The notes beneath the pieces are model-generated. The model ran no database searches, was not told where the DNA came from, and saw nothing but the letters and a program-made list of their open reading frames with translations. Shown here one piece after another: positions 43,759 through 53,960 of a stretch of DNA of 64,000 nt; within the stretch, counting starts at the first letter, position 1, and each line of letters begins with the position of its first letter. The DNA comes from Chryseobacterium aquifrigidense (GTDB lineage Bacteria > Bacteroidota > Bacteroidia > Flavobacteriales > Weeksellaceae). The stretch spans positions 550,496 through 614,495 of the forward strand of contig NZ_VFPD01000002.1 of assembly GCF_006716485.1 (NCBI RefSeq), given 5' to 3'. The translations under genes were made by a program, and so were the position numbers.

Positions 43759-46593
43759 ATGAATGTTAAACTACGTGTATTAAGCGCCGGAGCTCTGTTT
43801 TTCCTAGGACAAGTAGCTTATGCGCAAAAAGCAAAGAAGGATACAGCTAGAGCTACTGAGATTGATGAAGTAGTAATGGTCGGGTTCGGACAGAAAAAAT
43901 CTGTTAAAGAAGTTACAGGTTCTGTAAGTACAGTTAAAGGTGACAAGCTTAATGATCTGCCTGTTGCATCTCCTGATAAAGCCCTGATGGGTAGAGTTAC
44001 CGGGGTACAGACTGGAGCAGCTTCAGGACAGCCAGGGGGTATTGTAAACATCCGTGTTAGAGGTAATACTTCTGTTAATGGAAATAATAGCCCAATCTTT
44101 ATTGTTGATGGAGTAAGAATTGCTTCAGGAGATCTTACAAGCTTAAACACAACGTCAAATATCTTGGCGAATTTAAGTTCTGATGATATTGAATCAATGA
44201 CTGTACTTAAAGATGCAGTTTCAACATCACTATATGGAGCAGATGCTGGTGCTGGGGTAATCATTATTACTACAAAATCTGGTAAATCTGGTAAACCAAG
44301 ATTCCAGTTCTCAAGTAACTTTGGGGTAAATAAAACTGCTTTTAAATTGCCAAATTCATTGACAAAAGATCAGTGGCATGGCTTAGCAGCTCAGACAATG
44401 GCCAATACACCTGCTGCATTTGGTTATGGATCTTATCAGGAGGCTTATGATGCTTTATTTGATCCAGACCAGGATCCACTAGGATATGCTGCGTATGGTA
44501 ATGTAAATACCAACTGGCAAAAAGAGCTTACTAGAAATAGTGCTAATCAAAGTGAAACAAACTTCTCAGTTAGCGGAGGAAGTGATAAATTCAAATATTA
44601 CTCTTCTATCGGTATGTTCAATCAGGAGAGTGTCTATAAAGGGAGTGATTTCAAAAGAGTGAATGCTTCCACTAAAATTGAATATAAAGCAACTGATAGA
44701 TTAACGATTAATACAGATTTTCAGTTTTCAAACAGTAAAATGCGTACTTTGAATGATGGTGGTGATTTTGCTAACCCATTGATCGCTCAGTACTTTAACC
44801 TTCCTGTTGATCCGGTAAGAAACCCTGATGGCAGCTGGTATTATGGTGCTAATAACTCATTGCCTTCCGGAAACTTTAACGTAGCAGCATTACAGGATAT
44901 TAACTCTAGAAAAGCAAACACAAGTAGAGTATTTGCAAACTTGGGAGTAACTTATAAAATTCTTGATGGGCTTGTTTATAGAATGAATTTCGCCCCTGAG
45001 TATATCAACGTAGAAGAAGATGTTTACTTATCCCCTCTTCATGGTGATGGATACTCAGCGAAAGGTGATTTAACATCTAATGCAAGAAGATTTTTTAATT
45101 TCAACATACAAAATATCTTAGAATATTCTTTCAGAATTGGAGATAAAAATAAATTTGTTGCCAGAGCTATTCAGGAAGCTTACAAATCTGACATGAGAGC
45201 TATCAATGCGGAAGGACAGGTTGTTGCCCTTTCATCTCTTCAGACTTTAGATAGTTTTGTTAAACCTGTTGCAGCTGGTGGAACAAAAGCTATTACTTCA
45301 AGATCTGGTTATGCAGGACAGGTAAACTATAATTACGACAATATTGTTAACTTAGACTTATCATATAGAAGAGATGCAATGTCAAACTTCTTCCCAGGTC
45401 AGAAAGGAGGCAACTTCTATTCTGCAGGAGCAAGTGTTGACTTAGCAAGAATCTTTATCCCTGATAATGATTATTTAACATTATTGAAACTTAGATCTTC
45501 TTACGGTAAACTAGGAAATCAGATTTCAGCGTCTCCTTACGCTACATACAGCTACGGTATCAATTATAATAACAATGCTGGAGCAAGCTTCGGAGGTTTT
45601 TATAACCCAGGACTTAAATGGGAAACTGTTAAGCCTTTCAACGTAGGAGTTGATATAGGTTTATTAAAAGATCGTATTTCATTAACAGCTGAATACTATA
45701 ACAAGCAAACTGAAGATCTGATCTTTACTGTTCCATTGTCTCTTGCTCAAGGTATTTCAGGATACACAGACAATATCGGTACATTGGTTAACAAAGGATT
45801 TGAATTCAGTATCAATGCGGATATCTTAAAGCCTGAGAATCCAAAAGGTTTTGCTCTTAGCATGGATGCTAACTTATCAACGCTTAATAATGAGTTGACT
45901 AAAATCTATGGTGGAAAAGACATTATTTCCGGAGCTACGATCCTAAAGGAAGGAGAATCTATCAACAGCTGGTACATGAGAAAATGGGCAGGTGTTGACC
46001 CTAACAATGGAGATCCGTTATGGTATGTGAATGGAGTTGATGGTGAAACAACCAACAATTATAATAAAGCTCAAAGAGCTATTCAAGGTAATCGTTTAGC
46101 GAAATATTTTGGAGGTGTTGGTATTAAAATGTCTTATCAGAATTTTACAGTTTCTGCACAAGGAACATATAGCTTTGGAGGTAAAGTATATGATGACTGG
46201 GCAATCTATACGATGAGTGATGGTCAATATAGCTTATTCTATCCTGGATATGAGGATCAATTAGATTATTGGACTCCAAACAATACTAATGCATTGAACC
46301 CTAAGCCTATTTATGGTGGTAATAAGCTTGCAAACAGAACATCTACAAGATTCTTATATAAAGCGGATTATTTGAGATTAGCTAACTTAAAAATAGCTTA
46401 TACTTTTGACTCTAGCTTCTTAAAAGGTTCAAACCTTAATAAAGTAACAGTTTACGTTATGGGTAACAACCTTTGGACACATGCATATGATAAAAACTTA
46501 AGATATGATCCGGATATTGCACTTGCAGGAACTACTAACCTGAACTTGCCTCCTTTGAAATCTTATTTAGTTGGATTTAATGTTGAATTTTAA
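43759..46593 (+). CDS. SusC/RagA-family TonB-linked outer membrane transporter (1)
   Basis: A 944-residue outer-membrane beta-barrel with an N-terminal signal peptide ending VAYAQ (about residue 22). A TonB-box-like segment (EIDEVVMVGFG) and the plug domain follow (about 40-160, with VTGVQTGAASGQPGG and SLYGADAGAGVIIITT). It lacks the carboxypeptidase-regulatory-like N-terminal domain found in many SusC proteins. It imports large nutrients (glycan or peptide) together with its SusD lipoprotein, 12 bases downstream. The substrate cannot be read from sequence. Confidence 0.95.
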   Translation: MNVKLRVLSAGALFFLGQVAYAQKAKKDTARATEIDEVVMVGFGQKKSVKEVTGSVSTVKGDKLNDLPVASPDKALMGRVTGVQTGAASGQPGGIVNIRVRGNTSVNGNNSPIFIVDGVRIASGDLTSLNTTSNILANLSSDDIESMTVLKDAVSTSLYGADAGAGVIIITTKSGKSGKPRFQFSSNFGVNKTAFKLPNSLTKDQWHGLAAQTMANTPAAFGYGSYQEAYDALFDPDQDPLGYAAYGNVNTNWQKELTRNSANQSETNFSVSGGSDKFKYYSSIGMFNQESVYKGSDFKRVNASTKIEYKATDRLTINTDFQFSNSKMRTLNDGGDFANPLIAQYFNLPVDPVRNPDGSWYYGANNSLPSGNFNVAALQDINSRKANTSRVFANLGVTYKILDGLVYRMNFAPEYINVEEDVYLSPLHGDGYSAKGDLTSNARRFFNFNIQNILEYSFRIGDKNKFVARAIQEAYKSDMRAINAEGQVVALSSLQTLDSFVKPVAAGGTKAITSRSGYAGQVNYNYDNIVNLDLSYRRDAMSNFFPGQKGGNFYSAGASVDLARIFIPDNDYLTLLKLRSSYGKLGNQISASPYATYSYGINYNNNAGASFGGFYNPGLKWETVKPFNVGVDIGLLKDRISLTAEYYNKQTEDLIFTVPLSLAQGISGYTDNIGTLVNKGFEFSINADILKPENPKGFALSMDANLSTLNNELTKIYGGKDIISGATILKEGESINSWYMRKWAGVDPNNGDPLWYVNGVDGETTNNYNKAQRAIQGNRLAKYFGGVGIKMSYQNFTVSAQGTYSFGGKVYDDWAIYTMSDGQYSLFYPGYEDQLDYWTPNNTNALNPKPIYGGNKLANRTSTRFLYKADYLRLANLKIAYTFDSSFLKGSNLNKVTVYVMGNNLWTHAYDKNLRYDPDIALAGTTNLNLPPLKSYLVGFNVEF

Positions 46594-46605
46594 AAATTGA
46601 AAAAA

Positions 46606-48066
46606 ATGAAAAAATACTTAATAGCATTCTCAGTTATTGCCCTTACTTCTACAGCGTTTACTTCGTGTAGTGAGGACTTTATTGATACACAATTTTTCCA
46701 AAGTAAACCCCAGGAAGATATTAAAACAATAGAAGAGCTTCAGTCTTTTGTATTCGGAGCTTATGGTACTATGAGAGGTGCTTCTTATTACGGATGTGAT
46801 TTTGTAACAATTCCTGAATTGAGAAGTGATGCAATGTATTCTAATAACCGTTCCGGATATTATAGTACAGTTTCAAACTATACAATGCTTTCTGGTGATG
46901 CTTACGCATCAGGACCATATACTGCAATGTATACAACAATTGCTAAAGCTAACATCATTCTTGGAACTTCAAATAACTTAACTTGGGGGGAAACGGTTGA
47001 TCCAGCTAAGATTGCTTCGAAGGTAAAGCAACTTAAAGGGCAGGCTTATGCGGTAAGAGCACAGGCTTTGTTTGATGCTTTAAGATTATTCGGACAGCAG
47101 TATTCTGGTGGAACTACGGGAGTGGTTGTTCCTCTTCAGTATAATCCTTCTGCGAATATGGCCCGTTCTACAGTTCAACAGACGCAGGCTCAGATTGAAG
47201 CAGACTTTAATAGTGCATTAACTAACCTAGTTGGAAATGCTAATCAGGTTTATAGTGATAAAACGGTATTGAATGAATTCTCAGTTAAGGCCTTAATGTC
47301 CAGATATTATTTATATAAAGGAGATTATGCTAAAGTGCGTTCATTGGTAAAAGATGTTGTAGCATCTGGAAAATATAGTGTAATTCCTCGTGATTCATAT
47401 TTGACAAGCTGGACACTTAATAATGCAGCTTCTAACTCAGTATTTGAACTTGCTGTTGGTCCTATTGCTGCTTTAGGTTCAACTAGTATTCACTACAAAA
47501 TTGCTCCAGCTGACTCATATGTAAATATGCCGGTTAAAGCTAATGTAGTAGCTTCAATTCCTGAGCATGATATTAGAAGTGCTATATTTTCAGCGAGTGG
47601 GAATGCTGCTGGAACTTATATTGCAGCTAAGTATCCTAATCCAAATGGTGAAGATAATATTAGAGTTTCCAGATATGAAGAAGTTCTTCTTAATGGTGTC
47701 GAGGCAGAGCTTAACGGAGGAGATCCTGCCGTAGCAAAAGAATATTGGGAACAAATTTTGAGAAATAGATTAACAAGTTATAAAGATGTTGATGGGACTA
47801 TATTAACTGTTGATCAACAGCTAATTCTAGCGGGACCAGTTACGCTTGACAGGCTGAAGTTAGAAAGAAGAAAAGAACTTCTTGGTGAAGGTTTCAGAAT
47901 GTGGGATTTACTAAGATGGGGAACAGCTATTCCTAAAAATGCTACTAACGGTAGTGTAACAGCTAATATTCCAGTTGGAGATAACAGATTGGCATTCCCA
48001 ATTCCTTTGGCAGAAACTAACGTTGCTGGAACTTTGGTAAAATCAAACCCAGGTTACGATAACTAA
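46606..48066 (+). CDS. SusD/RagB-family nutrient-binding lipoprotein (1)
   Basis: A 486-residue surface lipoprotein with a signal peptide and lipobox ending FTSC. Helical TPR-like parts (AKANIILGTSN, QLKGQAYAVRAQALFDALRLFGQ) and the C-terminal RRKELLGEGFRMWDLLRWGTA are family hallmarks. It covers the SusC barrel and binds the substrate. An in-frame TTG lies 9 bases upstream, but the ATG at 46606 fits the signal peptide better. It ends with a strong terminator. Confidence 0.94.
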   Translation: MKKYLIAFSVIALTSTAFTSCSEDFIDTQFFQSKPQEDIKTIEELQSFVFGAYGTMRGASYYGCDFVTIPELRSDAMYSNNRSGYYSTVSNYTMLSGDAYASGPYTAMYTTIAKANIILGTSNNLTWGETVDPAKIASKVKQLKGQAYAVRAQALFDALRLFGQQYSGGTTGVVVPLQYNPSANMARSTVQQTQAQIEADFNSALTNLVGNANQVYSDKTVLNEFSVKALMSRYYLYKGDYAKVRSLVKDVVASGKYSVIPRDSYLTSWTLNNAASNSVFELAVGPIAALGSTSIHYKIAPADSYVNMPVKANVVASIPEHDIRSAIFSASGNAAGTYIAAKYPNPNGEDNIRVSRYEEVLLNGVEAELNGGDPAVAKEYWEQILRNRLTSYKDVDGTILTVDQQLILAGPVTLDRLKLERRKELLGEGFRMWDLLRWGTAIPKNATNGSVTANIPVGDNRLAFPIPLAETNVAGTLVKSNPGYDN

Positions 48067-48088
48067 TTATCAAATCAGATAAAATAAA

Positions 48089-48125
48089 AAAATAAGCCGC
48101 CTTGTAAAGGTGGCTTATTTTATTT
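48089..48125 (+). terminator. Intrinsic terminator of SusCD-1
   Basis: A 15-bp stem (48089-48103 with 48107-48121, one G-T pair) has a GTA loop and a T-rich end. Confidence 0.9.
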
Positions 48126-48212
48126 GTTCAAAATCTTTAAAAAAGTCTGTACCATTTATAAAGGATAAGTGTAGCAATTGTTGGTATTTAAAAGACTGTT
48201 TTATTCAGGCTG

Positions 48213-48224
48213 CTATCATGATAG
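48213..48224. repeat. 12-bp palindrome upstream of the porin gene
   Basis: CTATCATGATAG is a perfect palindrome about 105 bases before the -7 box of the porin gene. It may be an operator or a chance match. Confidence 0.25.
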
Positions 48225-48328
48225 TAACAGGTATGGATATAGTGCTAATTTAGGAATGTCATCATAGCCTGGGAATAGTTAGTACGCCCCGGATACCAAT
48301 CAAACAGTTTTTATGTCCTTTTATTTCT

Positions 48329-48336
48329 TATTTTTG
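48329..48336 (+). promoter_or_regulatory. -7 box of the porin gene
   Basis: TATTTTTG fits TAnnTTTG, 18 bases before the ATG at 48354. A T-rich tract lies at the -33 position but no exact TTTG. Confidence 0.5.
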
Positions 48337-48353
48337 CTGTACAATAATGAATA

Positions 48354-50291
48354 ATGAAGTACATCCTTTTCATACTCTTCTCTTTAGGTTTTGTAGCCAA
48401 GGCTCAGGTCGTTAATAAAGCAGAAACAAAGCCTCAGCCTAAAAAAGAAGACACTCTTGTAATAGATTCCGGGAAAAAAGATTCCCTGAAAATTTTCAAA
48501 CCTACTATAAATGATTATCAGTATCAGACCCAGTTTTCTGAAAAGAAAGTTTTTGATACAGTAATGACTTTTGATAAAACCTATATCTTTTCACAGCAAA
48601 ATAATAAAGATAACTTCGGAAAAGTACAGCCCGCCAACATTGGTTCAGGATTTAATCCTCTTGTATTTGAAGTTAATGATGAGCAAAATCTCTCTTTATT
48701 GCCATCCAACAAATCTTACATGATTATTGGAGCCAATGATGTAAAGTATTATGATGTTAAAACACCTACAGCTACATTTATATATCATAATGCAATGAGA
48801 AACGGAGCTGCTCTAAAATCTACCTATACTCAGAATATCGGAAAAAGGTTCAATTTTGCTCTTGAATATATGGGACTCCGTTCGCAGGGACTTTACAGAA
48901 ATTCCTTATCAGCTAACAACAATACCTTATTTTCCGGACACTATGTTTCAAAAAATGGGAACTATGAGCTTTTTGCGCATTATCTTCACCAGAATGTAAA
49001 TAATCAGGAAAATGGAGGGATTACTGAAGATAATCTGTTTCAGAGTGGAGACAGTAATTATAGTAACAGACAAAATGCACAGGTAAATCTGGCTTCTTCC
49101 AGTTCACAGTTTTCTTACAGAAGATATTATCTGAGTCATCAGTTTACGCCATTCAATTCTGAGAAATTTCCTTTCAGCATAAGACACATTCTTTCTCATC
49201 AGGGAAATAAATACTATTATAACCAAACCGCATTAGAGCCGTATTGGTATGATGCTCCTACAGATTTAGTGAATGGCTTTCCATTGACAACCAAAAAATA
49301 TTCTGAGAATTTCAGCAATACGGTAAGCCTGATTTTTAATAATGAAAAATTTAAGCTGGATGCAGGGGTACGTTATCAGATCATTAAATTTGGGATAAGA
49401 GATGTCGTTGCACTGAACAACGTACCTTTTCCTGGTGAACTTAAAGAAAACAGAATCGGAGCTGTAGGAAACCTGCAGGTAAAACTTTGGGACAAAATTC
49501 AGTTGAACTCATTCCTTGAATTTTCAAACGGAAGCCAGTTTAAAAGTTATCTGAAGACAACCAATAATCTGAAATTTGAACCTATAAAAGATTATTTTGT
49601 TAATGCTAAGGTAAATTTCCAAAGTGCATATCCTTCATTCAACTACTTATTGAATACTTCTGTATATAATAATTTCAATTATTATCTTGAAAATGCAAAG
49701 AACCAGTCTGTAATGGAAGTGGGAGGAAGCATCAATCTTAAATGGTTTAAAACAGAAATTTTCGCCAATTACTTCAGAATCGATAACTACACTTATTTTG
49801 ACAGCAACGGAAGTCCGAAACAAAGTGACAATTCAGTAAATATCTCTCAGATCGGAGGAGACGCTACATTCAGCTTCAACAAATTCCATCTGAATACCAG
49901 AGTACATTTCCAGAATACCTTAACGAATAAAGAACTGCTTCCCATGCCAGGCTTCATCGGTAGAGCCAATTTCTTCTACCAGACCCAGGCATTCAAAAAA
50001 GCAGCAGAAATTCAGGCAGGTGTTAAAGTATACTACTTCTCTAAATTCGCTTCAAGAGACTATTTTCCTGTTCTTAATGAATATATCCTTCCGAGAGCAG
50101 ATTCATTTTCAATTGGAGGACAGCCTATCGCCGATGTTTATATTAATATGAAAGTCAAAAAAATGTTCTTTTTCATAGAAGGACAGCAGATAGGAACTGT
50201 TATTTCGAATAACAAAGCATATGCATTTCCACATTATCCGGTGTATGATTTCAGATTGAATATCGGAATCGTGTGGTATTTGTTCAACTAA
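48354..50291 (+). CDS. Putative porin, Bacteroidota family (Porin_10-like)
   Basis: A 645-residue outer-membrane protein with signal peptide (to about residue 18, VAKAQ) and a short Lys/Asp-rich linker. The rest is rich in alternating aromatic and polar strands as in a beta-barrel, with motifs VKYYDVKTPTATFIYHNAM and FALEYMGLRSQG, typical of a Bacteroidota porin family. It lies 12 bases upstream of bshC in the same frame and direction. The substrate is unknown. Confidence 0.85.
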   Translation: MKYILFILFSLGFVAKAQVVNKAETKPQPKKEDTLVIDSGKKDSLKIFKPTINDYQYQTQFSEKKVFDTVMTFDKTYIFSQQNNKDNFGKVQPANIGSGFNPLVFEVNDEQNLSLLPSNKSYMIIGANDVKYYDVKTPTATFIYHNAMRNGAALKSTYTQNIGKRFNFALEYMGLRSQGLYRNSLSANNNTLFSGHYVSKNGNYELFAHYLHQNVNNQENGGITEDNLFQSGDSNYSNRQNAQVNLASSSSQFSYRRYYLSHQFTPFNSEKFPFSIRHILSHQGNKYYYNQTALEPYWYDAPTDLVNGFPLTTKKYSENFSNTVSLIFNNEKFKLDAGVRYQIIKFGIRDVVALNNVPFPGELKENRIGAVGNLQVKLWDKIQLNSFLEFSNGSQFKSYLKTTNNLKFEPIKDYFVNAKVNFQSAYPSFNYLLNTSVYNNFNYYLENAKNQSVMEVGGSINLKWFKTEIFANYFRIDNYTYFDSNGSPKQSDNSVNISQIGGDATFSFNKFHLNTRVHFQNTLTNKELLPMPGFIGRANFFYQTQAFKKAAEIQAGVKVYYFSKFASRDYFPVLNEYILPRADSFSIGGQPIADVYINMKVKKMFFFIEGQQIGTVISNNKAYAFPHYPVYDFRLNIGIVWYLFN

Positions 50292-50303
50292 AAACTGTAC
50301 AGG

Positions 50304-51890
50304 TTGAAAACAATTAATAAAATATCATTTAACGATATAGAAAGCATTCCTCAGCTGGTAAAAGATTTTTTAAACCAGAATATTGAGGGTTTTGAAAATA
50401 ATACATTTTCCTTAGATCATTTCAGACAGCAGATTCATCTGAAAAAAGATTCTTTTACCTCTGAAAAAAGAAACATTTTAGCTGACGTATTTGAAGGACA
50501 GTTTGGAAATCTTTCTCTTTCTTCAAAGCAGAAAGAAAATATGGAGAATCTTAAACTGCCCAATACGTTTACGATTACAACAGGACATCAGTTGAACCTG
50601 TTTTCAGGGCCTGTTTTCTTTGTGTATAAAATTCTTCAGACCATAAAGACATGTACCTATCTGAAAGAAAATTTCCCGGATTTTAATTTCGTTCCGGTCT
50701 ATTGGATGGCTTCAGAGGATCATGATTTTGCCGAAATTAACCATTTTAAAACCGAGAATAATTACTACGAGACCAATGAGAAATCAGGCGGTCCGGTAGG
50801 GAGAATTGAAATCAGTGATACCTATTTTATATCGGAATTTGAAAAAGAGTTCAAAGATTCTATTTTCGGTACAGAGCTGATCTTAATGATGAAGGAGGCT
50901 TATAAAGTTGGAAACACTTTAACGGAAGCTATTAAAATTCTTGTGAATCGTCTTTTTTCAGAATTTGGACTTTTAATTTTGGATGGAGATTCTCAGAAAC
51001 TTAAAAATCAAATGAAAACGATTTTTAAAGATGAACTTCTGAACTTCAGCTTACAAAAAACATCAAAGGAGAAAGTAGATTTTCTAACAGAAAAATACGG
51101 AAAGGTTCAGGTAAACCCTCGAGAGATTAACCTTTTCTACCTTTCTGAAACGAGAGACAGAATAGAATTTAACGGACAGAAGTATATTGTTGTAGATAAG
51201 CCTATCCAGTTTACAGAACAAGAAATTCTTGCCGAATTGGAAAATTACCCTGAAAAATTCAGTCCAAATGCACTGATGCGTCCGGTATATCAGGAAAATG
51301 TACTTCCTAATTTAGCCTATATCGGAGGTAATGCCGAGATCATGTACTGGCTGGAATTGAAAGATTATTTCTCAAAAATTAATATTCCTTTCCCAATTCT
51401 GATTCCAAGAAACTCTATGCTTTTCCTGAAAGAAAAAACATTAGGAAAAATTGAAAAACTCGATCTTAAAATTAAAGATTTTTTCCAGAATTTTTCGGTA
51501 CTTACCAATCGGAAGATTTTAAAAGATAATCCTATTTTACAATTACTTGATGAGAAGGAAGAGTTATTAATCAATAGTTTTTCTGCATTGAAAGCTTCAG
51601 CGGAAACAACGGAGAAATCTTTCGGGAATATGGTGAAGGCAGAAGAAGTACGACAATTAAAATCATTTAAAAGAATGAAAAAACGTTTGCTTCATGCTGA
51701 AAAAATAAAACAGAATGAATTGCTGGAAAGACTTGAAAATCTGTTTTTAGATGTTCATCCCGCAAAAACATGGCAGGAGAGAGTATATAACTTTAGTGTA
51801 TTCTTTTCAGATTACGGCTATTCGTGGCTTGAAAATTGTTTGGAAGAAATGGTGGTTCAAGATTCAAAATTAATAATTGTTGCCATTTAA
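50304..51890 (+). CDS. bshC: Bacillithiol biosynthesis cysteine-adding enzyme
   Basis: BshC adds cysteine to glucosaminyl-malate in the last step of bacillithiol synthesis, a low-molecular-weight thiol of Firmicutes and Bacteroidota. The 528-residue protein has the signature TTGHQLNLFSGPVFFVYKI and VPVYWMASEDHDFAEINHF, and an extended coiled-coil-like part near residues 410-480. The start is TTG at 50304: the next in-frame ATG is about 76 codons on, past conserved sequence, and upstream frame reaches the porin stop. It is 12 bases after the porin gene. Confidence 0.92.
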   Translation: MKTINKISFNDIESIPQLVKDFLNQNIEGFENNTFSLDHFRQQIHLKKDSFTSEKRNILADVFEGQFGNLSLSSKQKENMENLKLPNTFTITTGHQLNLFSGPVFFVYKILQTIKTCTYLKENFPDFNFVPVYWMASEDHDFAEINHFKTENNYYETNEKSGGPVGRIEISDTYFISEFEKEFKDSIFGTELILMMKEAYKVGNTLTEAIKILVNRLFSEFGLLILDGDSQKLKNQMKTIFKDELLNFSLQKTSKEKVDFLTEKYGKVQVNPREINLFYLSETRDRIEFNGQKYIVVDKPIQFTEQEILAELENYPEKFSPNALMRPVYQENVLPNLAYIGGNAEIMYWLELKDYFSKINIPFPILIPRNSMLFLKEKTLGKIEKLDLKIKDFFQNFSVLTNRKILKDNPILQLLDEKEELLINSFSALKASAETTEKSFGNMVKAEEVRQLKSFKRMKKRLLHAEKIKQNELLERLENLFLDVHPAKTWQERVYNFSVFFSDYGYSWLENCLEEMVVQDSKLIIVAI

Positions 51891-51909
51891 TTTTAAAGAA
51901 GTATTTTTG
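51880..51909 (+). promoter_or_regulatory. Promoter of the LysM-PBP gene (TTG-N19-TATTTTTG)
   Basis: TTG at 51880-51882 and TATTTTTG at 51902-51909 are spaced by 19 bases. The -33 box lies within the end of bshC. The ATG follows 20 bases after the -7 box. Confidence 0.65.
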
Positions 51910-51928
51910 TAAATTATAATTATCGACT

Positions 51929-53890
51929 ATGATAAAGAGGTTTTTTATTCTATCCAGTTTATGTATGGTTTTGGGAGTTTCAGCCCAGAAATCACATACG
52001 GTTGTGCAAGGTGACAATCCTTACAACATTGCAAAAAAGTATGGAATGACTGTAGATGAATTGCTGAAGCTAAATCCAAAACATAAAGATGGCAAACTGG
52101 CGATCGGAGATGTTTTAACTATAAAATCAGACAAAGCAGCCACTCCGGTTGTGACAAAAACGGCCCCAGTAGAAAAGGTAACTTCAACAACAAGTGCTTC
52201 TTCTCTAGGTAAAATTGTTTTACTGCCAAAACAAACGATTTACGGCATTACAAAGCAATACAGAATTTCTGAAACTGATCTGAGAAAACTGAATCCAGAA
52301 TTAGATTCTCACATGAAGATCGGAGACGAGATCACCTTACCTCTTGCCAGTATTAAAAAATATGGAGGAGAGCAACAGGCAATAACCACAGAAAAACACA
52401 CTGAAACTCCAGTAGAAAAAACAACGACTACACCTATAGCAGTTACCACACCTGCAGAAGGAGAACCGTATGTCATTCAGGCCAAAGATAATTATTACAG
52501 AATTACAAAACAGTTTGGCATCAGCCAGCAGGACCTTTATGCTCTAAATCCAGGATTGGAAGAAAAAGGACTTAAGCCTGGGGATACCATTAAAATAAAA
52601 AGAACAAATACTACTGCCAATACAGATACCGTTGCTGAAACTTCAAATCCAAAAGCAAAAATGGATTCAGGGAACGAAAAATCTACAGCTGCTTCCAATG
52701 TTGCAGCTGGTGACGATTATGTGACCTATACAGTTCAGCAAGGCGATACAGTGTTCTCTATTGTTAATAAATTCGGTGTTTCTATCGATGAGCTTATCGC
52801 TCTAAACCCGGATCTTTCACACGGTTTGAAAACCGGAATGGTTCTAAAGATCAAAAAGCAGGATGCCGCTTATATAAAGAAAAATGGCGATGCTTTGAGT
52901 GTTATATTAATGCTTCCTTTCGGGTACAGTACCAACGAAACTCAGTATAGAGCAATGGCACTTGACTTTTTGACAGGAGCTAAGCTTGCTATTGAAAGAA
53001 ATGCAAGAGGAGGGCAAAAACTGGATATCAAAGTTGTAGATTCAGGAAATGAAGCTTCATTCAAAAACTCTTTGACGCAGATTAATCCTGATAATACGGA
53101 TCTTATCATTGGCCCTTTCTTTAAATCCAATGTAATTGATGTTCTTGATTTTACCAAAAATCAGAAAATCCCGGTTGTAGCACCATTTGCCAACTCTCCG
53201 GAACTCTATAACTACAGCAATTTGATTATTGTTGAGACGAATAATCAAACCTATGCTGATAAGATTGTAGAAGAAGTAAAAGGCGTGTACTCAGATCAGA
53301 AAATATATATAGTGGCGGATGCAAAAAAAGAAGATGCCAACTATATTAAAGCCGGACTTGAAAAAGCGGTGAAAAATCCTAATATCATTATTGTTAATTC
53401 CCCGGCAGATATTCAGCCGGATCAGAATATGATGACATGGCAGTCTGCACCGGTTATTGCCATTTTAGCGAATGATGATAATGCTGCAGGAGATGCTTTT
53501 GCCAACAGAATGATTGCTATTTCTAAAGAAGTTCAGGGAATAAAAGCCTTCAGTATGTTTTATTCTCCTGTTTTTGAAAAGAAAGTGGATGAGCTGAGCC
53601 AGGCAAGTCTTGTATATCTGATGGATAGAAAGATTAATACAGACGGTAGTTTTGAGAAAGAAATTCTGGCAGCTTATAAAACTAAATACTGCAAAACTCC
53701 ACCAAAATATGCTATTGTAGGTTTTGATGTCGTAAATGACATGTTAACCAGAGAGAATAAAAAAGGAGAAATCTTTAAGCAGATGAATAAAGTTCAGACT
53801 CAGCTTGCTACCAAATTTGAGTTTGTAAAATCTAAAGCTAACGGTGCATATGTAAATACAGGTTACAGAGTAATCAGGTTAGTACCATAA
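51929..53890 (+). CDS. LysM-repeat protein with C-terminal periplasmic-binding-protein-like domain
   Basis: A 653-residue exported protein with signal peptide (ending VSAQ). Four LysM-type repeats (about 20-65, 93-138, 178-222 and 265-308) each with a pattern such as YTVQQGDTVFSIVNKFGVS and a closing LNP, probably bind peptidoglycan. Thr/Lys/Pro-rich linkers join them. The C-terminal 330 residues (VILMLPFGYSTNETQYRAMA, VDSGNE, IGPFFKSNVIDV) look like a type-1 periplasmic-binding/Leu-Ile-Val-binding domain. The combination may link cell-wall attachment and ligand sensing or LpoA-like regulation of murein synthesis (inference). Confidence 0.88.
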   Translation: MIKRFFILSSLCMVLGVSAQKSHTVVQGDNPYNIAKKYGMTVDELLKLNPKHKDGKLAIGDVLTIKSDKAATPVVTKTAPVEKVTSTTSASSLGKIVLLPKQTIYGITKQYRISETDLRKLNPELDSHMKIGDEITLPLASIKKYGGEQQAITTEKHTETPVEKTTTTPIAVTTPAEGEPYVIQAKDNYYRITKQFGISQQDLYALNPGLEEKGLKPGDTIKIKRTNTTANTDTVAETSNPKAKMDSGNEKSTAASNVAAGDDYVTYTVQQGDTVFSIVNKFGVSIDELIALNPDLSHGLKTGMVLKIKKQDAAYIKKNGDALSVILMLPFGYSTNETQYRAMALDFLTGAKLAIERNARGGQKLDIKVVDSGNEASFKNSLTQINPDNTDLIIGPFFKSNVIDVLDFTKNQKIPVVAPFANSPELYNYSNLIIVETNNQTYADKIVEEVKGVYSDQKIYIVADAKKEDANYIKAGLEKAVKNPNIIIVNSPADIQPDQNMMTWQSAPVIAILANDDNAAGDAFANRMIAISKEVQGIKAFSMFYSPVFEKKVDELSQASLVYLMDRKINTDGSFEKEILAAYKTKYCKTPPKYAIVGFDVVNDMLTRENKKGEIFKQMNKVQTQLATKFEFVKSKANGAYVNTGYRVIRLVP

Positions 53891-53932
53891 ATGATTTATA
53901 GCACTTAGAACGAATATTGTTAACATTATAGT

Positions 53933-53940
53933 TATATTTG
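53933..53940 (+). promoter_or_regulatory. -7 box of fabD
   Basis: TATATTTG fits the consensus and lies 21 bases before the ATG. The TTG at 53917 is too close (13 bases) to be a normal -33 box. Confidence 0.55.
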
Positions 53941-53960
53941 CATAATATTTAATTCAATAC

